Positions 27,618 to 36,956 of a stretch of 54,263 nucleotides of DNA are shown here, in pieces (position 1 is the stretch's first letter; every line of letters starts with the position of its first letter). This stretch comes from Breznakibacter xylanolyticus (GTDB taxonomy: Bacteria > Bacteroidota > Bacteroidia > Bacteroidales > Marinilabiliaceae). Below the pieces are notes generated by a model. That model was given only the letters and a program-made list of their open reading frames with translations. It ran no database searches and was not told where the DNA came from. The stretch is from contig NZ_QKZK01000024.1 of NCBI RefSeq assembly GCF_003254275.1, positions 1 to 54,263 of the forward strand, in the 5' to 3' direction. The translations under genes were made by a program, and so were the position numbers.

Positions 27618-29069
27618 ATGAAGAAATTCTCATACTACTTTAAAGACGATGCCATTTGGGGCGAACGGGAAGTCATCAAGTTCAGATGGATTCTCATTGC
27701 TGCTATTCTGCTTTTGATTGCTTACATTTTTGGCACAGGAGAATATGCCCGCGGATGGGTTTCACTATCGCTAGCCGTATTTTACATTCTCTACAACTCA
27801 GCCTTGGTACAACTGCTCAAAAAAGTTGGAAACACCAAATGGTTGCAATACACGTCATCAATTGTCGACATCACGGTTCTCTCCCTACACATCTACAACT
27901 ACTCCTACTTCTTTAACCCCATTGCGGTCACAACTGCTGCTTCAACATTTTTGTACGCCATTCTCATCATGCTATCTGTCCTTCGTTACGACGGTAAACT
28001 GGTTATTTTCAATTCATTGTATATAATATTCTGCTACAATCTGATTTACATACTGCGACGCCCCTACATCGATCCCGATTTAATCAACCAGGTGGCATCG
28101 GCTGATTGGGATGGCCAATTTTATAAAAGCGTCTATTTTTTATTGATGGGCTACTTCCTGTTCAGCATCCCCAAAATGATTGACCGCTTGGTGACAAAAC
28201 AAAGCATGGCAGTAGATGAACGCAAAAATATGGAACTAAAGCTGGCCTTGGAACAACAAAAAAGAGAACTGGCCATCCAAAAGTTACAAATGGAAAAAAA
28301 CCTCAACAAGCAGCTGCAGGAACAAAAATTACTGATTGAAGAACAAAAAAGCACCCTTGAAGACCTCATTGCCACCAAAGACAAATTGTTTGCAATCATC
28401 GGTCACGACTTACGCACCCCCTTTAACGGACAAGCTGCCTTATCACAACTACTTACCGATGAGTACGATCAGTTTTCAAAACCGGAAATCCTCGAATCTC
28501 TAAAAGCCATCAACCAATCAGCTCACAATGGCTTAGAAATCCTTTCGAACCTGATTAATTGGGCCCAAACACAAACCGGCGACAGTGAAACCACACGCAC
28601 CACACTTCTGCCCATCGACAGAATGGTATCCGAAACCATCGACATGCTGTCATCGACCATCGACCACAAAGAAATTAAAGTAATCACCAGCATTGAACCG
28701 GGTTGCAACGCTTCGGGGGATGAAAACATGGTGAAAACCATCTTGCGCAACTTACTCACCAATGCCATTAAATACAGCCACAAAGGCTCCGAAATCATCC
28801 TAAAATCATCTTCTAAAAATAACTTGGTTCAAATAGATGTCATTGACAAAGGAATTGGGATTACCAACGAACAAATACGGAATATATTTGAAGGCAAGCA
28901 CTCCGCATCAACACCGGGAACCGAAAATGAACCTGGGACGGGGCTTGGACTGATCCTCTGCAAAGAATTGGCAGAAAAGAACAAAGGCGACCTGTTGGTT
29001 GAAAGCCAGCCCGGCAAGGGCAGCAAATTCTCACTGATATTGCCGGGAATTGAACCGGGAATGAATTAA
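27618..29069 (+). CDS. Membrane sensor histidine kinase
   Basis: The 483-aa kinase has about six hydrophobic segments in residues 25-190 forming an integral membrane sensor with little periplasmic sequence. A charged coiled coil (about 200-250) leads into a HisKA box (IIGHDLRTPFNG, phospho-acceptor His263) and a HATPase domain (N-box LRNLLTNAIKYS, DKGIGI, GTGLGLILCKEL). The N-terminal layout resembles 7TM-like sensor kinases. No response regulator is adjacent; the LytTR regulator upstream is of a different type. It lies 62 bp after the cyclase gene and faces the tex cluster. The signal is unknown. Confidence 0.9.
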   Translation: MKKFSYYFKDDAIWGEREVIKFRWILIAAILLLIAYIFGTGEYARGWVSLSLAVFYILYNSALVQLLKKVGNTKWLQYTSSIVDITVLSLHIYNYSYFFNPIAVTTAASTFLYAILIMLSVLRYDGKLVIFNSLYIIFCYNLIYILRRPYIDPDLINQVASADWDGQFYKSVYFLLMGYFLFSIPKMIDRLVTKQSMAVDERKNMELKLALEQQKRELAIQKLQMEKNLNKQLQEQKLLIEEQKSTLEDLIATKDKLFAIIGHDLRTPFNGQAALSQLLTDEYDQFSKPEILESLKAINQSAHNGLEILSNLINWAQTQTGDSETTRTTLLPIDRMVSETIDMLSSTIDHKEIKVITSIEPGCNASGDENMVKTILRNLLTNAIKYSHKGSEIILKSSSKNNLVQIDVIDKGIGITNEQIRNIFEGKHSASTPGTENEPGTGLGLILCKELAEKNKGDLLVESQPGKGSKFSLILPGIEPGMN

Positions 29070-29070
29070 A

Positions 29071-29095
29071 AAGGGGATGCTCATTGCAATCCCCT
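29071..29095 (-). terminator. Terminator overlapping the tex stop codon
   Basis: On the minus strand GGGGATTGC, loop AATGA, GCATCCCC and TTTTTAATTC follow each other, so the hairpin overlaps the last codons and stop of tex. It closes the RNA-metabolism cluster. Confidence 0.65.
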
Positions 29096-31213
29096 CATGG
29101 TAAGTTGTATTCGTTTCCGAGCCACATCGACTTCCGTCACCTTCACCTGCACATGTTGATGTAGTTTGACGATGGTATTGGGATCGCTCACAAATTGATC
29201 AGCCAATTGCGATATGTGAACAAGGCCATCCTGTTTTACACCAACATCCACAAATGCACCAAAATTGGTGATATTGGTAACTATACCCGGTAAAACCTGA
29301 CCGGGTCGTAAATCTTCGATGGTACGCACATTGGGATCAAATTCAAACACCTTGATGCCCTGACGCGGATCGCGACCGGGTTTCTCCAACTCCTTCACAA
29401 TATCAGTGAGTGTTGGAAGCCCAACCTTATCGGTGATATATTTTTTCAAATCAATTTGGGCACATAACTCTTTGTTTCCAATGAGTTCTTTCACAGACTT
29501 ACCCAAATCAGCAGCCATTTTTTTTGCAATACTGTACGACTCAGGATGCACAGCCGAATTGTCCAACGGATTTTCAGAAACATCTACACGAAGAAATCCG
29601 GCACATTGTTCATAGGCTTTGGCACCCAATCGAGGAACCTTCTTAAGCGCGTCACGGGATTGAAATGGACCGTTCTCGGTGCGATAATCGACAATATTTT
29701 TGGCCAATGCAGGCCCCAAACCCGACACATAAGTGAGCAAATGCATGCTGGCAGTATTAAGGTTCACACCCACCAGGTTCACACACGACTCCACTGTTTG
29801 GTCGAGACTGCTTTTCAATCGGGCTTGATCCACATCGTGCTGATACTGCCCTACCCCAATACTTTTCGGATCGATTTTCACCAATTCGGCCAATGGATCC
29901 ATCAATCGACGGCCAATGGAAATAGCGCCACGCACGGTCACATCATATTCAGGGAACTCGTCACGCGCCACCTTACTGGCGCTATAAACGGATGCCCCAT
30001 CTTCGCTAACCACAAATACCTGCAGATCTTTACCAAAACGAATGCTCCGGATAAACGATTCGGTTTCACGCGAAGCCGTTCCATTACCAATGGCAATGGC
30101 ATCAATTTTATAGGCATCAACCAAACTATCAATCTTTTTGGCTGCCAACCCCCATTGATTTTGGGGAGCATGCGGATAAATGGTTTCATTATGAATCAAC
30201 TGTCCCTGTGCATCGAGGCATACGACTTTGCAGCCGGTTCGAAAACCCGGGTCGAGCGCCAAAACGCGCTTCTGCCCCAGCGGTGCAGCTAAAAGTAACT
30301 GGCGAAGGTTTTCAGTAAACACGCGTATCGATTCAGTGTCGGCCTTTACCTTCGACAGGTTATGAAACTCAGTTTCGATGGCCGGCTCAATCAATCGTTT
30401 GAAAGAATCCTTCACAGCATCGGCCACCAGCGAAGCAGCCTTAGTATTTGACTTCACAAAATAACGCATCAACCGCTCCTGAGTCTGTTCCTCATCGGGG
30501 GTAATGGATACACGCAAAAAACCATCATTGGCGCCACGTTGCATGGCCAACAAACGATGCGACTGACACTTGCGCAAAGGTTCTGAAAAATCGAAATAAT
30601 CTTTATACTTGATACCTTCTTCTTCCTTGCCCTTCACCACTTTTGAGGTGATGTATCCAGTGCGTTCGAAAGAGGTACGCACCATATCGCGAGCCGTTTG
30701 ATGCTCACTTACCCACTCGGCAATAATGTCTGATGCACCCTGAATGGCCTCATCGGCCGACGAGACCTCGTCGTTGAGAAAACGCTCCACACAGGCATCA
30801 ATATCACGATCCTGTTGTTTGAAAATAATTTGCGCCAAAGGTTCCAACCCCTTTTCACGTGCTTTGGATGCGCGGGTTTTTCGTTTGGGTTTATAGGGCA
30901 AGTAAATATCTTCGAGCTCGGTCAAGTTAAAACAGTCAGTAATGCGTTTCTTCAACTCGGACGTCATTACCCCTTGCTCGTCGATGGTTTTAAGAATGGT
31001 TTCTTTGCGTTTTTCTATCTCCTGCAACTTATCGTACCGCTCCTTGATGTTGGCAACCGCCACTTCATCGAGGCTACCGGTCATCTCTTTACGGTAACGG
31101 CTGATGAAAGGAATGGTTGCACCTTCAGCCAGCAAAGCAATAGTATTTTCAACTTGCTTGACACCAAGATTTAACTCTCCGGCAATAAGTTTAGAAAAAA
31201 CGTCGTTCATCAT
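29081..31213 (-). CDS. tex: Tex-family RNA-binding transcription accessory protein
   Basis: The 710-aa protein matches Tex/YhgF in full. It has an N-terminal helical region (IPFISRYRKEMTGSLDEVAV near 34-54), the YqgF-like RNase H fold (about 320-440; LALDPGFRTGCKVVCLDA, AIGNGTASRETE), a helix-hairpin-helix pair (about 480-560; LNTASMHLLTYVSGLG, NGPFQSRDALKKVPRLG) and a C-terminal S1 domain (about 638-705; GIVTNITNFGAFVDVG). Tex binds nucleic acids and affects transcription and stress tolerance. ATG at 31213 is preferred to a TTG one codon upstream. It lies 12 bp after the rhlE-like gene. Confidence 0.96.
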   Translation of the reverse strand: MMNDVFSKLIAGELNLGVKQVENTIALLAEGATIPFISRYRKEMTGSLDEVAVANIKERYDKLQEIEKRKETILKTIDEQGVMTSELKKRITDCFNLTELEDIYLPYKPKRKTRASKAREKGLEPLAQIIFKQQDRDIDACVERFLNDEVSSADEAIQGASDIIAEWVSEHQTARDMVRTSFERTGYITSKVVKGKEEEGIKYKDYFDFSEPLRKCQSHRLLAMQRGANDGFLRVSITPDEEQTQERLMRYFVKSNTKAASLVADAVKDSFKRLIEPAIETEFHNLSKVKADTESIRVFTENLRQLLLAAPLGQKRVLALDPGFRTGCKVVCLDAQGQLIHNETIYPHAPQNQWGLAAKKIDSLVDAYKIDAIAIGNGTASRETESFIRSIRFGKDLQVFVVSEDGASVYSASKVARDEFPEYDVTVRGAISIGRRLMDPLAELVKIDPKSIGVGQYQHDVDQARLKSSLDQTVESCVNLVGVNLNTASMHLLTYVSGLGPALAKNIVDYRTENGPFQSRDALKKVPRLGAKAYEQCAGFLRVDVSENPLDNSAVHPESYSIAKKMAADLGKSVKELIGNKELCAQIDLKKYITDKVGLPTLTDIVKELEKPGRDPRQGIKVFEFDPNVRTIEDLRPGQVLPGIVTNITNFGAFVDVGVKQDGLVHISQLADQFVSDPNTIVKLHQHVQVKVTEVDVARKRIQLTMRGLQ

Positions 31214-31225
31214 CAATCAATATCG

Positions 31226-32476
31226 TTACTGGTTATTACCTCCTTGTGGTCGACGGTCACCCCCTCCTTTTTTCTTTCTAAAAGTTTTTTTTCCCGAACG
31301 ATCACCGGAACGATCGACTCGTTTGTCGGGATTATACTCCGGTCCAGGTGCCATTTCAGCAGGCAATGGAGCTTTATAGATTTCAGTTTCAATGAGTCGC
31401 TCAATGTTCCGAAAATCCCGTTGATCTTTATCATTTATAAAAGTGAGTCCAACACCCTGCGTTTTAGCACGAGCTGTTCGCCCGATGCGATGTACGTAAT
31501 CTTCGGCATCGCGAGGTACATCAAAGTTTATCACCAACTCAATATCCTTGATGTCGATACCACGAGCAATAATGTCAGTGGCCACCAGGATTTGCACCTT
31601 CCGATTTCGGAAATCGAGCAACACTTGTTCACGCTCAGCCTGCTCCAAATCGGAATGGATGGCTTGCGAATTGAACCCATTTGAGGCCAACGACTTGGCA
31701 ATCTCCTTTACTTTTTGCTTAGTCGATGAAAAAATAATGATGCTCGTCAGATTTTTCCCTTTAAGCAAACGATTGATGAGTTCAATTTTCTGATGATCGT
31801 ACACCACATAAGCAGCTTGCAAAATCCCTTCGGCAGGCTTTGAGATGGCAATTGAAATCTCTCCCGGATCTTTGAGGATTTGCTGAGCCATTTCACGGAT
31901 TTTAGGCGGCATGGTGGCCGAAAACATCAGCGTTTGACGTTCTTTGGGCAACTGCAACACCACCTGCATGATGTCTTCAAAAAAGCCCATGTCGAGCATG
32001 CGGTCAGCTTCATCCAAAACAAGGTGCTCAATTTGGTCAAAAATGACATATCCCATTGAGAGATGCTGCAACATCCGTCCGGGAGTTGCCACGACAATAT
32101 CAGCACCCTGCACGAGCGAATTCTTTTGACGATCCCACTCAGCCTTGTCGTTTCCGCCATAAATGGCAGTTGAAGTCACGGGAAGAAAATAGCTGAACCC
32201 CTCCATCTGCTGATCAATTTGAAGAGCCAGCTCACGGGTAGGAACCAAAATGATGGTGCTGGTACCGGAACTCCCCCCCTTACGCACCAACTTATCGAGA
32301 ATGGGCAACAGATAAGCCGCCGTTTTACCGGTTCCTGTTTGGGCACAGGCAATCAGGTCGCGCCCCGACTGAATGATGGGCACAGCCTTTTCCTGAATGG
32401 GAGTGGCTGTTTCGAAGCGCATGGCCGCCAGACCTTCGAGCACTTCGGTTGAAAAATTGAAATCGCTGAAATTCAC
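31226..32476 (-). CDS. RhlE-like DEAD-box RNA helicase
   Basis: The 416-aa helicase has a full motif set: the Q-motif region GLAAMRFETATPIQ, AQTGTGKTAAYLLP, PTRELALQ, TPGRMLQH, DEADRMLDMGF, FSATMP, ATDIIARGIDI and HRIGRTARA. After about residue 370 comes a basic, Gly/Arg/Lys-rich tail typical of RhlE and CshA-type cold-shock helicases that remodel rRNA and mRNA. The start is GTG at 32476, with no better ATG nearby. It lies between the methyltransferase and tex in a same-strand RNA cluster. The DEAD-box call is certain, the RhlE label provisional. Confidence 0.93.
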   Translation of the reverse strand: MNFSDFNFSTEVLEGLAAMRFETATPIQEKAVPIIQSGRDLIACAQTGTGKTAAYLLPILDKLVRKGGSSGTSTIILVPTRELALQIDQQMEGFSYFLPVTSTAIYGGNDKAEWDRQKNSLVQGADIVVATPGRMLQHLSMGYVIFDQIEHLVLDEADRMLDMGFFEDIMQVVLQLPKERQTLMFSATMPPKIREMAQQILKDPGEISIAISKPAEGILQAAYVVYDHQKIELINRLLKGKNLTSIIIFSSTKQKVKEIAKSLASNGFNSQAIHSDLEQAEREQVLLDFRNRKVQILVATDIIARGIDIKDIELVINFDVPRDAEDYVHRIGRTARAKTQGVGLTFINDKDQRDFRNIERLIETEIYKAPLPAEMAPGPEYNPDKRVDRSGDRSGKKTFRKKKGGGDRRPQGGNNQ

Positions 32477-32508
32477 AGAATTTTGAATTAGTCGTTAAAG
32501 GAATCCGG

Positions 32509-33696
32509 TTATTCAACAAACAAAACCAAGCCCTTAAGGTATTCACCTTCGGGGTGATAAATATTTATGGGATGGTCGGCCGGCTGTGTCAATTGATTGA
32601 TCACACGCACCTGCCTACCGGCCTTGGCTGCTGCCGAAAACACGGTGGTTCGAAAGTTCTCTTTGGTAACCACCTGCGAACAGGAAAATGTAAAAAGAAT
32701 TCCCCCGGGAGCAATCTGCTCAAACGCCTTGGCATTGAGACGACGATAACCCTGAAGGGCGTTGGCCAACACATTTTGGTGTTTGGCAAAAGCAGGAGGA
32801 TCAAGAATAATCAAATCGTAACGATTCTTTGAGCGCTCCATATAACGGAAGGCATCTTCAGCGAAAGCCTCATGACGGCTGTCACCTGGATAATTAAGCT
32901 CTACGTTGGCCTTGGTCAGCTCAATGGCGCGCTCGGAACTATCAACCGAATGCACCATATTAGCACCTCCACGCATGGCATAAAAGGAAAACCCGCCGGT
33001 GTAACAAAACATATTGAGCACATTGCGCCCTTTGGCATAATGTTCAACCATGGCACGATTGTCGCGCTGATCGACAAAAAAGCCGGTTTTTTGACCTTTT
33101 TCCCAATCAACGTTAAACTTCAACCCGTTTTCGAGAGCCACATGGGTGGCCGACTTTCCTTTGATGTATCCGTTTTCGGGATTAACATTGGCCTTGTAAG
33201 GCAGGGTTCCTTCAGACTTTTCGTAGATGGCCTCAAGATTGTTACCCATCACGGCCTGCAAAGCTTCGTATATTAAATCGCGCGACAAATACATGCCCAC
33301 CGAGTGCATTTGCACCACGGCTGTGCCGGCGTAAAAATCGATGATCAACCCGGGAAGTCCGTCACCTTCACCATGCACCAGGCGATATGCGTTGGTCTGC
33401 GGGTTATTTACAAACCCCAACGCCTGACGCAACGCCAAAGCCTTCGACAACTTACCAATCCAAAACTGAATATCGGGCACGACTCGCTGAAACGAGAGAA
33501 TACGAACAGCAATGGATCCGATTTGATAATGGCCGATGCCCAGAAAATTCTTGTGACAATCGAAAACCTCCACCACATCACCTTCAATCACAGAACCGTC
33601 AATTTGCTTGATGGCTCCCGAAAAAACCCAGGGATGAAAACGAAGCAGGCTTTGATCTTTACCCGGCTTTAAAATTACTTGCGAAAATTGGCTCAT
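32509..33696 (-). CDS. RlmI-like 23S rRNA methyltransferase (PUA and SAM domains)
   Basis: The protein of about 395 aa has an N-terminal PUA domain (about 1-75, VILKPGKDQSLLRFHPWVFSG), a middle domain and a C-terminal Rossmann-fold methyltransferase (about 190-395). The latter carries NMFCYTGGFSFYA (SAM motif I), the catalytic-loop motif LDPPAFAK and the FSCSQVV segment. This matches RlmI/YccW, which makes m5C1962 in E. coli 23S rRNA. The frame extends to a TTG 12 bp upstream, but the ATG at 33696 is preferred. It lies 32 bp upstream of the RhlE-like gene. Confidence 0.88.
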   Translation of the reverse strand: MSQFSQVILKPGKDQSLLRFHPWVFSGAIKQIDGSVIEGDVVEVFDCHKNFLGIGHYQIGSIAVRILSFQRVVPDIQFWIGKLSKALALRQALGFVNNPQTNAYRLVHGEGDGLPGLIIDFYAGTAVVQMHSVGMYLSRDLIYEALQAVMGNNLEAIYEKSEGTLPYKANVNPENGYIKGKSATHVALENGLKFNVDWEKGQKTGFFVDQRDNRAMVEHYAKGRNVLNMFCYTGGFSFYAMRGGANMVHSVDSSERAIELTKANVELNYPGDSRHEAFAEDAFRYMERSKNRYDLIILDPPAFAKHQNVLANALQGYRRLNAKAFEQIAPGGILFTFSCSQVVTKENFRTTVFSAAAKAGRQVRVINQLTQPADHPINIYHPEGEYLKGLVLFVE

Positions 33697-33735
33697 AAAG
33701 ATGGTCAATATGTAATGAGTTGAAGGCTTAAAATT

Positions 33736-34314
33736 TTAATTTTTTGATGTCAAATGGTTATGAATTTGGAGCGAGACCCAGGCATCTGTTGCAGCATAAA
33801 CGATTTGTGAGGAAGTTAACTCTTCAGCATCCCAATTGGTGAGGCGCTGACGCTTTGAAATGCGGATGCCCAACAACACACCTGCCAGTTTCTTCAGACT
33901 TGAATCCTTATATCCCAAATCATGCGCAACATCCTGAATTTCAATAAAACCGGATGGTGTAAACGGCGTTCTTTTTTGCAACGCTCTTAAATCGTCACGA
34001 ACAGCCACCCCAACTTTTAATATTTGAGGATGCTCAAGCAGTTGCACCAATGCGGGAAACAAACCGGTTCTGTTAATGCGAAACAGATAAGCAACATCAG
34101 GCGTTGACAACTGAAGCAATGCCACTTTATTCATCTCACCCTTTTTGAAGGATGGTTTTGTTTCTGTATCAAAGCCCAAAACAGGCTGAGTAATCAATTG
34201 ATTGACGGCAGCCTTGCCATGTTCAACAGAATCAATCACCACTACGGGGCCATTGAACTGATCGATGGGCAAAAGCCGCAATTCTTCGTCAGTGATGGTT
34301 TTCTCTATATTCAT
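33736..34314 (-). CDS. RNase D-like 3'-5' exonuclease domain protein
   Basis: The protein of about 192 aa is a stand-alone DEDDy 3'-5' exonuclease domain. Motif I is FDTETKPSF, motif II lies around VGVAVRDDLRALQ, and the C-terminal YAATDAWVSLQ supplies the Y and last D of the DEDDy set. It lacks the HRDC domain of full RNase D. Likely substrates are structured RNA ends. It starts just 2 bp after the DUF5063 gene stop, and the ATG at 34314 is chosen over a TTG 6 bp earlier. It is second in the same-strand RNA cluster. Confidence 0.85.
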   Translation of the reverse strand: MNIEKTITDEELRLLPIDQFNGPVVVIDSVEHGKAAVNQLITQPVLGFDTETKPSFKKGEMNKVALLQLSTPDVAYLFRINRTGLFPALVQLLEHPQILKVGVAVRDDLRALQKRTPFTPSGFIEIQDVAHDLGYKDSSLKKLAGVLLGIRISKRQRLTNWDAEELTSSQIVYAATDAWVSLQIHNHLTSKN

Positions 34315-34316
34315 AA

Positions 34317-34961
34317 TCAATCCAAGGGAAGGTCGCTATCCAGATTCCACTGTTGGCGGCGTTGAGTAAATATCCAATTATCTGTTTGGCGTTCCGGCTC
34401 GTGTTCATCCATCGGAGCGTCGCTTTCATCATCTTCAAGAGGCTCATCACCGTAGTTCACGTTATGAAGTGCCCTCATACAATTGACAGCTTTCTGCCCC
34501 CAATAAGTTTCGAAGTTATTGACCAACTCATACAATGCATCATTCATCAGCTCGGTGACCCCGGTTTTAAAAACTTCCAGGAAGTCTTTCACATCCTGAT
34601 AAATATCCGTCAAATCTTCGGCCATGAAAGCAGCAACAGGCGTATCGGCACGTTGAATATCGGGCGTAAACACCTCCAGGTACACATTATGAGCACCTAA
34701 CTGTTGTTCCAAAACAGTTTTAACGGTTTCGTACCAAGACTCAGTTACCGACTTCTCAACCATATCATCCAGCACTTGCTCAGGCTTTGGTAGCACCACC
34801 GCCTTTAAATAAAGCAACGGCAACATACGCAAAGCCACTTTAAAAAAGTCTTTGCGGGAATAGTCTTCGGCATGCTCCAAAAAATGACAATATTCACGAC
34901 CAACCGTCACAAATTCAATCACATTCTTTGAATACACCAAATGATCAAACGTCTCGTCCAT
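34317..34961 (-). CDS. DUF5063-type protein of unknown function
   Basis: The 214-aa cytoplasmic, acidic, mostly helical protein matches, as far as I can judge, the Bacteroidota DUF5063 family (SKNVIEFVTVGREYCHFLEH near the N-terminus, LRMLPLLYLKAVVLP). It ends in a very acidic tail (about 175-200). No catalytic motif is visible. Being first and almost fused to the exonuclease gene (2 bp gap) suggests a role linked to RNA turnover, an inference from context only. Confidence 0.7.
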   Translation of the reverse strand: MDETFDHLVYSKNVIEFVTVGREYCHFLEHAEDYSRKDFFKVALRMLPLLYLKAVVLPKPEQVLDDMVEKSVTESWYETVKTVLEQQLGAHNVYLEVFTPDIQRADTPVAAFMAEDLTDIYQDVKDFLEVFKTGVTELMNDALYELVNNFETYWGQKAVNCMRALHNVNYGDEPLEDDESDAPMDEHEPERQTDNWIFTQRRQQWNLDSDLPLD

Positions 34962-35047
34962 AAATTAACTCAAACAAATCAAATAATCCGTAAAAACTTC
35001 ATGCATCGACAAAAAACGGTCATGCATCACCCATTTATTACGAATTG

Positions 35048-35055
35048 CAAAAGTA
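35048..35055 (-). promoter_or_regulatory. Candidate -7 box for the RNA-metabolism cluster
   Basis: The complement reads TACTTTTG, a perfect match to the Bacteroidota -7 consensus, about 87 bp upstream of the DUF5063 start. A TTG lies 15 nt upstream, slightly closer than the usual 17-23. The rest of the 34962-35480 gap, which must also hold the ATPase promoter, shows no gene or strong structure. Confidence 0.45.
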
Positions 35056-35480
35056 GTAAAAAATGAAAGACAAGAGGAAACCTATTTATGGCAACACATT
35101 GCAATCACAAAAACACAATCTTTTGAAAACTAATGACACTTGCGCAAAGCCAAATCCCTTGCCACAATTAGCCTACAACGAAAACCGGCTTAAAAAAGTA
35201 CTTCTCTTTTCAAAAACCATTGACTTTAATTAACTTTTTTTGAAAAATACACACACTTGTTATTACGCTAAAAACTCCAAACACCTGATTTACTACCACA
35301 TTCACCCACTTTTGCAACTGTTAATTTCGATGAAATTTCATCACTTTTTCTTACAAAAACACCAAAAACACGAAACATCAAACGTCGAAGGCATTTGGAA
35401 ACTGATTTTTAAAAACTAATTTCACATAACCCAATCTACAAAATTCATCGAACAGAAGACAATAATAAAACCATACGTTT

Positions 35481-36089
35481 ATGCAAAACAAATTGCAGGA
35501 ACTCACCGACCGCATTTACACCGAAGGGGTTCAGAAAGCAAAAGACGAAGCTCAAAAAATTATCGACAAAGCCAACGAACAGGCGGCTGCCATTGTGACA
35601 TCGGCCAAAACCGAAGCTGAACGAACGATTCAGAAAGCCACCCACGATGCCGACGAACACAAACGCAACGTCGAAAGCGAGGTCAAAATGGCTACCGAAC
35701 AAGCCTTGAATGCGCTCAAACAACAAATGTCCGAAATGGTCACTTTGCAAGTGGTTAAACCATCGGTCACAAAACTGTTCGATGACAAAGCATTTCTTCA
35801 GGATCTTATCATCAAAGTAGTGGCCGACTGGCAAAAATCGGGCAACACAAACTTAGACATCATGTTATCCGATAAAGATAAGGAGCTGCTTGAAACTTCA
35901 TTAAAAAACAGCTTGGGGCAACACCTTCACAAAGGAGTTCAACTCACATTCAGTAAGCAAATCAATGCCGGGTTTAAAGTAAGCCCTCAGGGTGAAAACT
36001 ACCAAATCGGGTTCACCGACAATGACTTCATCAATTATCTGAAAACCTATCTGCGCCCCAAAACCGCTAAATTATTGTTTGAAAAGTAA
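35481..36089 (+). CDS. atpE: V-type ATP synthase subunit E
   Basis: The 202-aa protein is the peripheral-stalk subunit E of a bacterial V/A-type ATPase. It has a long Ala/Lys/Glu-rich coiled coil (about residues 1-95, GVQKAKDEAQKIIDKANEQ) and a globular C-terminal head (about 100-202). It is the first gene of the operon E-DUF2764-A-B-D-I-K, 4 bp upstream of the DUF2764 gene. The partner stalk subunit (G/H) was not found in this operon. Confidence 0.85.
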   Translation: MQNKLQELTDRIYTEGVQKAKDEAQKIIDKANEQAAAIVTSAKTEAERTIQKATHDADEHKRNVESEVKMATEQALNALKQQMSEMVTLQVVKPSVTKLFDDKAFLQDLIIKVVADWQKSGNTNLDIMLSDKDKELLETSLKNSLGQHLHKGVQLTFSKQINAGFKVSPQGENYQIGFTDNDFINYLKTYLRPKTAKLLFEK

Positions 36090-36092
36090 AGG

Positions 36093-36956
36093 ATGCAGAT
36101 GTTTGAACGTCACTATTACTGTTTAATCGCCGGATTGCCCGATTTGGTTCTCAACGACAAAAAATCGTTGCCATTTCAGGACGTCCGTGAGATGCTGAAT
36201 CGCGACCTCCACCCCTCCGATCGGGTGCTGTGCGACCAGCTCTGTCTCCCTTTCGATCATCTGAACATCGTCAATGCCTTGTTCCATCCCGAAAAAGCCT
36301 TTCATCCCATGGCTCTTTTCCACAAGGAATTGATTGATCTGCTCATCGACAAAAAGGAGATCGAAAACCCATTGCGCCAAGCGTTTCCCGATTATATTCA
36401 ATCAACGCTGGATCAATGGTTCACAGCCACTGACCCCATGCACGAAAAGCAGGTCATCATGGCCTTGCAAAACGGCTATTACCGGATGTTATCGCAAAGC
36501 TCCAATGCCTTCATGAATAACTGGAGCGAATTCGACAGCAACCTGCGCAATGTGATGGCAGCCCTTAACGGCCGCAAGTACAATTTGGCTTTCGATGACG
36601 ATTTAATTGGCGACAATGAGATAACCGAAGCCCTGAAAAAAAACCGCTCACGCGATTTCGGACTCTCATCGCTCATCCCCGGATTGGATGCCTGGATTCA
36701 ACTTCACGAAAATACCAACCTGGTAGATCGGGAGTTGCAACTAGATACCCTACGATGGAAATTCATTGATGACGCAACGTTTTTCAATTATTTCACCATC
36801 GAAAAAGTTCTGGCATTTCTGCTCAAAATCATGATCATTGAGCGATGGATGGTTCTCGACAGCGCCCGAGGACGTGAGTTGTTCAACCGCCTGCTGCAAG
36901 AGTTGCAAGCCGGCTATGAAATACCTGATGAATTTAAAGTGCGACATGGAAAATAA
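36093..36956 (+). CDS. DUF2764 protein of the V-type ATPase operon
   Basis: The 287-aa soluble, helical protein (HYYCLIAGLPDLVLNDKK at the start) matches the DUF2764 family seen in V-type ATPase operons of Bacteroidota and relatives. It occupies the position where subunit C is encoded in other V/A-ATPase operons, and its size and helical nature are compatible with a divergent subunit C, but that is inference. It overlaps the start of subunit A by 11 bp, suggesting coupled translation. An alternative ATG is two codons downstream. Confidence 0.8.
   Translation: MQMFERHYYCLIAGLPDLVLNDKKSLPFQDVREMLNRDLHPSDRVLCDQLCLPFDHLNIVNALFHPEKAFHPMALFHKELIDLLIDKKEIENPLRQAFPDYIQSTLDQWFTATDPMHEKQVIMALQNGYYRMLSQSSNAFMNNWSEFDSNLRNVMAALNGRKYNLAFDDDLIGDNEITEALKKNRSRDFGLSSLIPGLDAWIQLHENTNLVDRELQLDTLRWKFIDDATFFNYFTIEKVLAFLLKIMIIERWMVLDSARGRELFNRLLQELQAGYEIPDEFKVRHGK

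Noticed and set aside
29546-30292. 248-codon plus-strand frame antisense to tex
   Set aside because: Shadow frame inside tex, which has full-length domain support.
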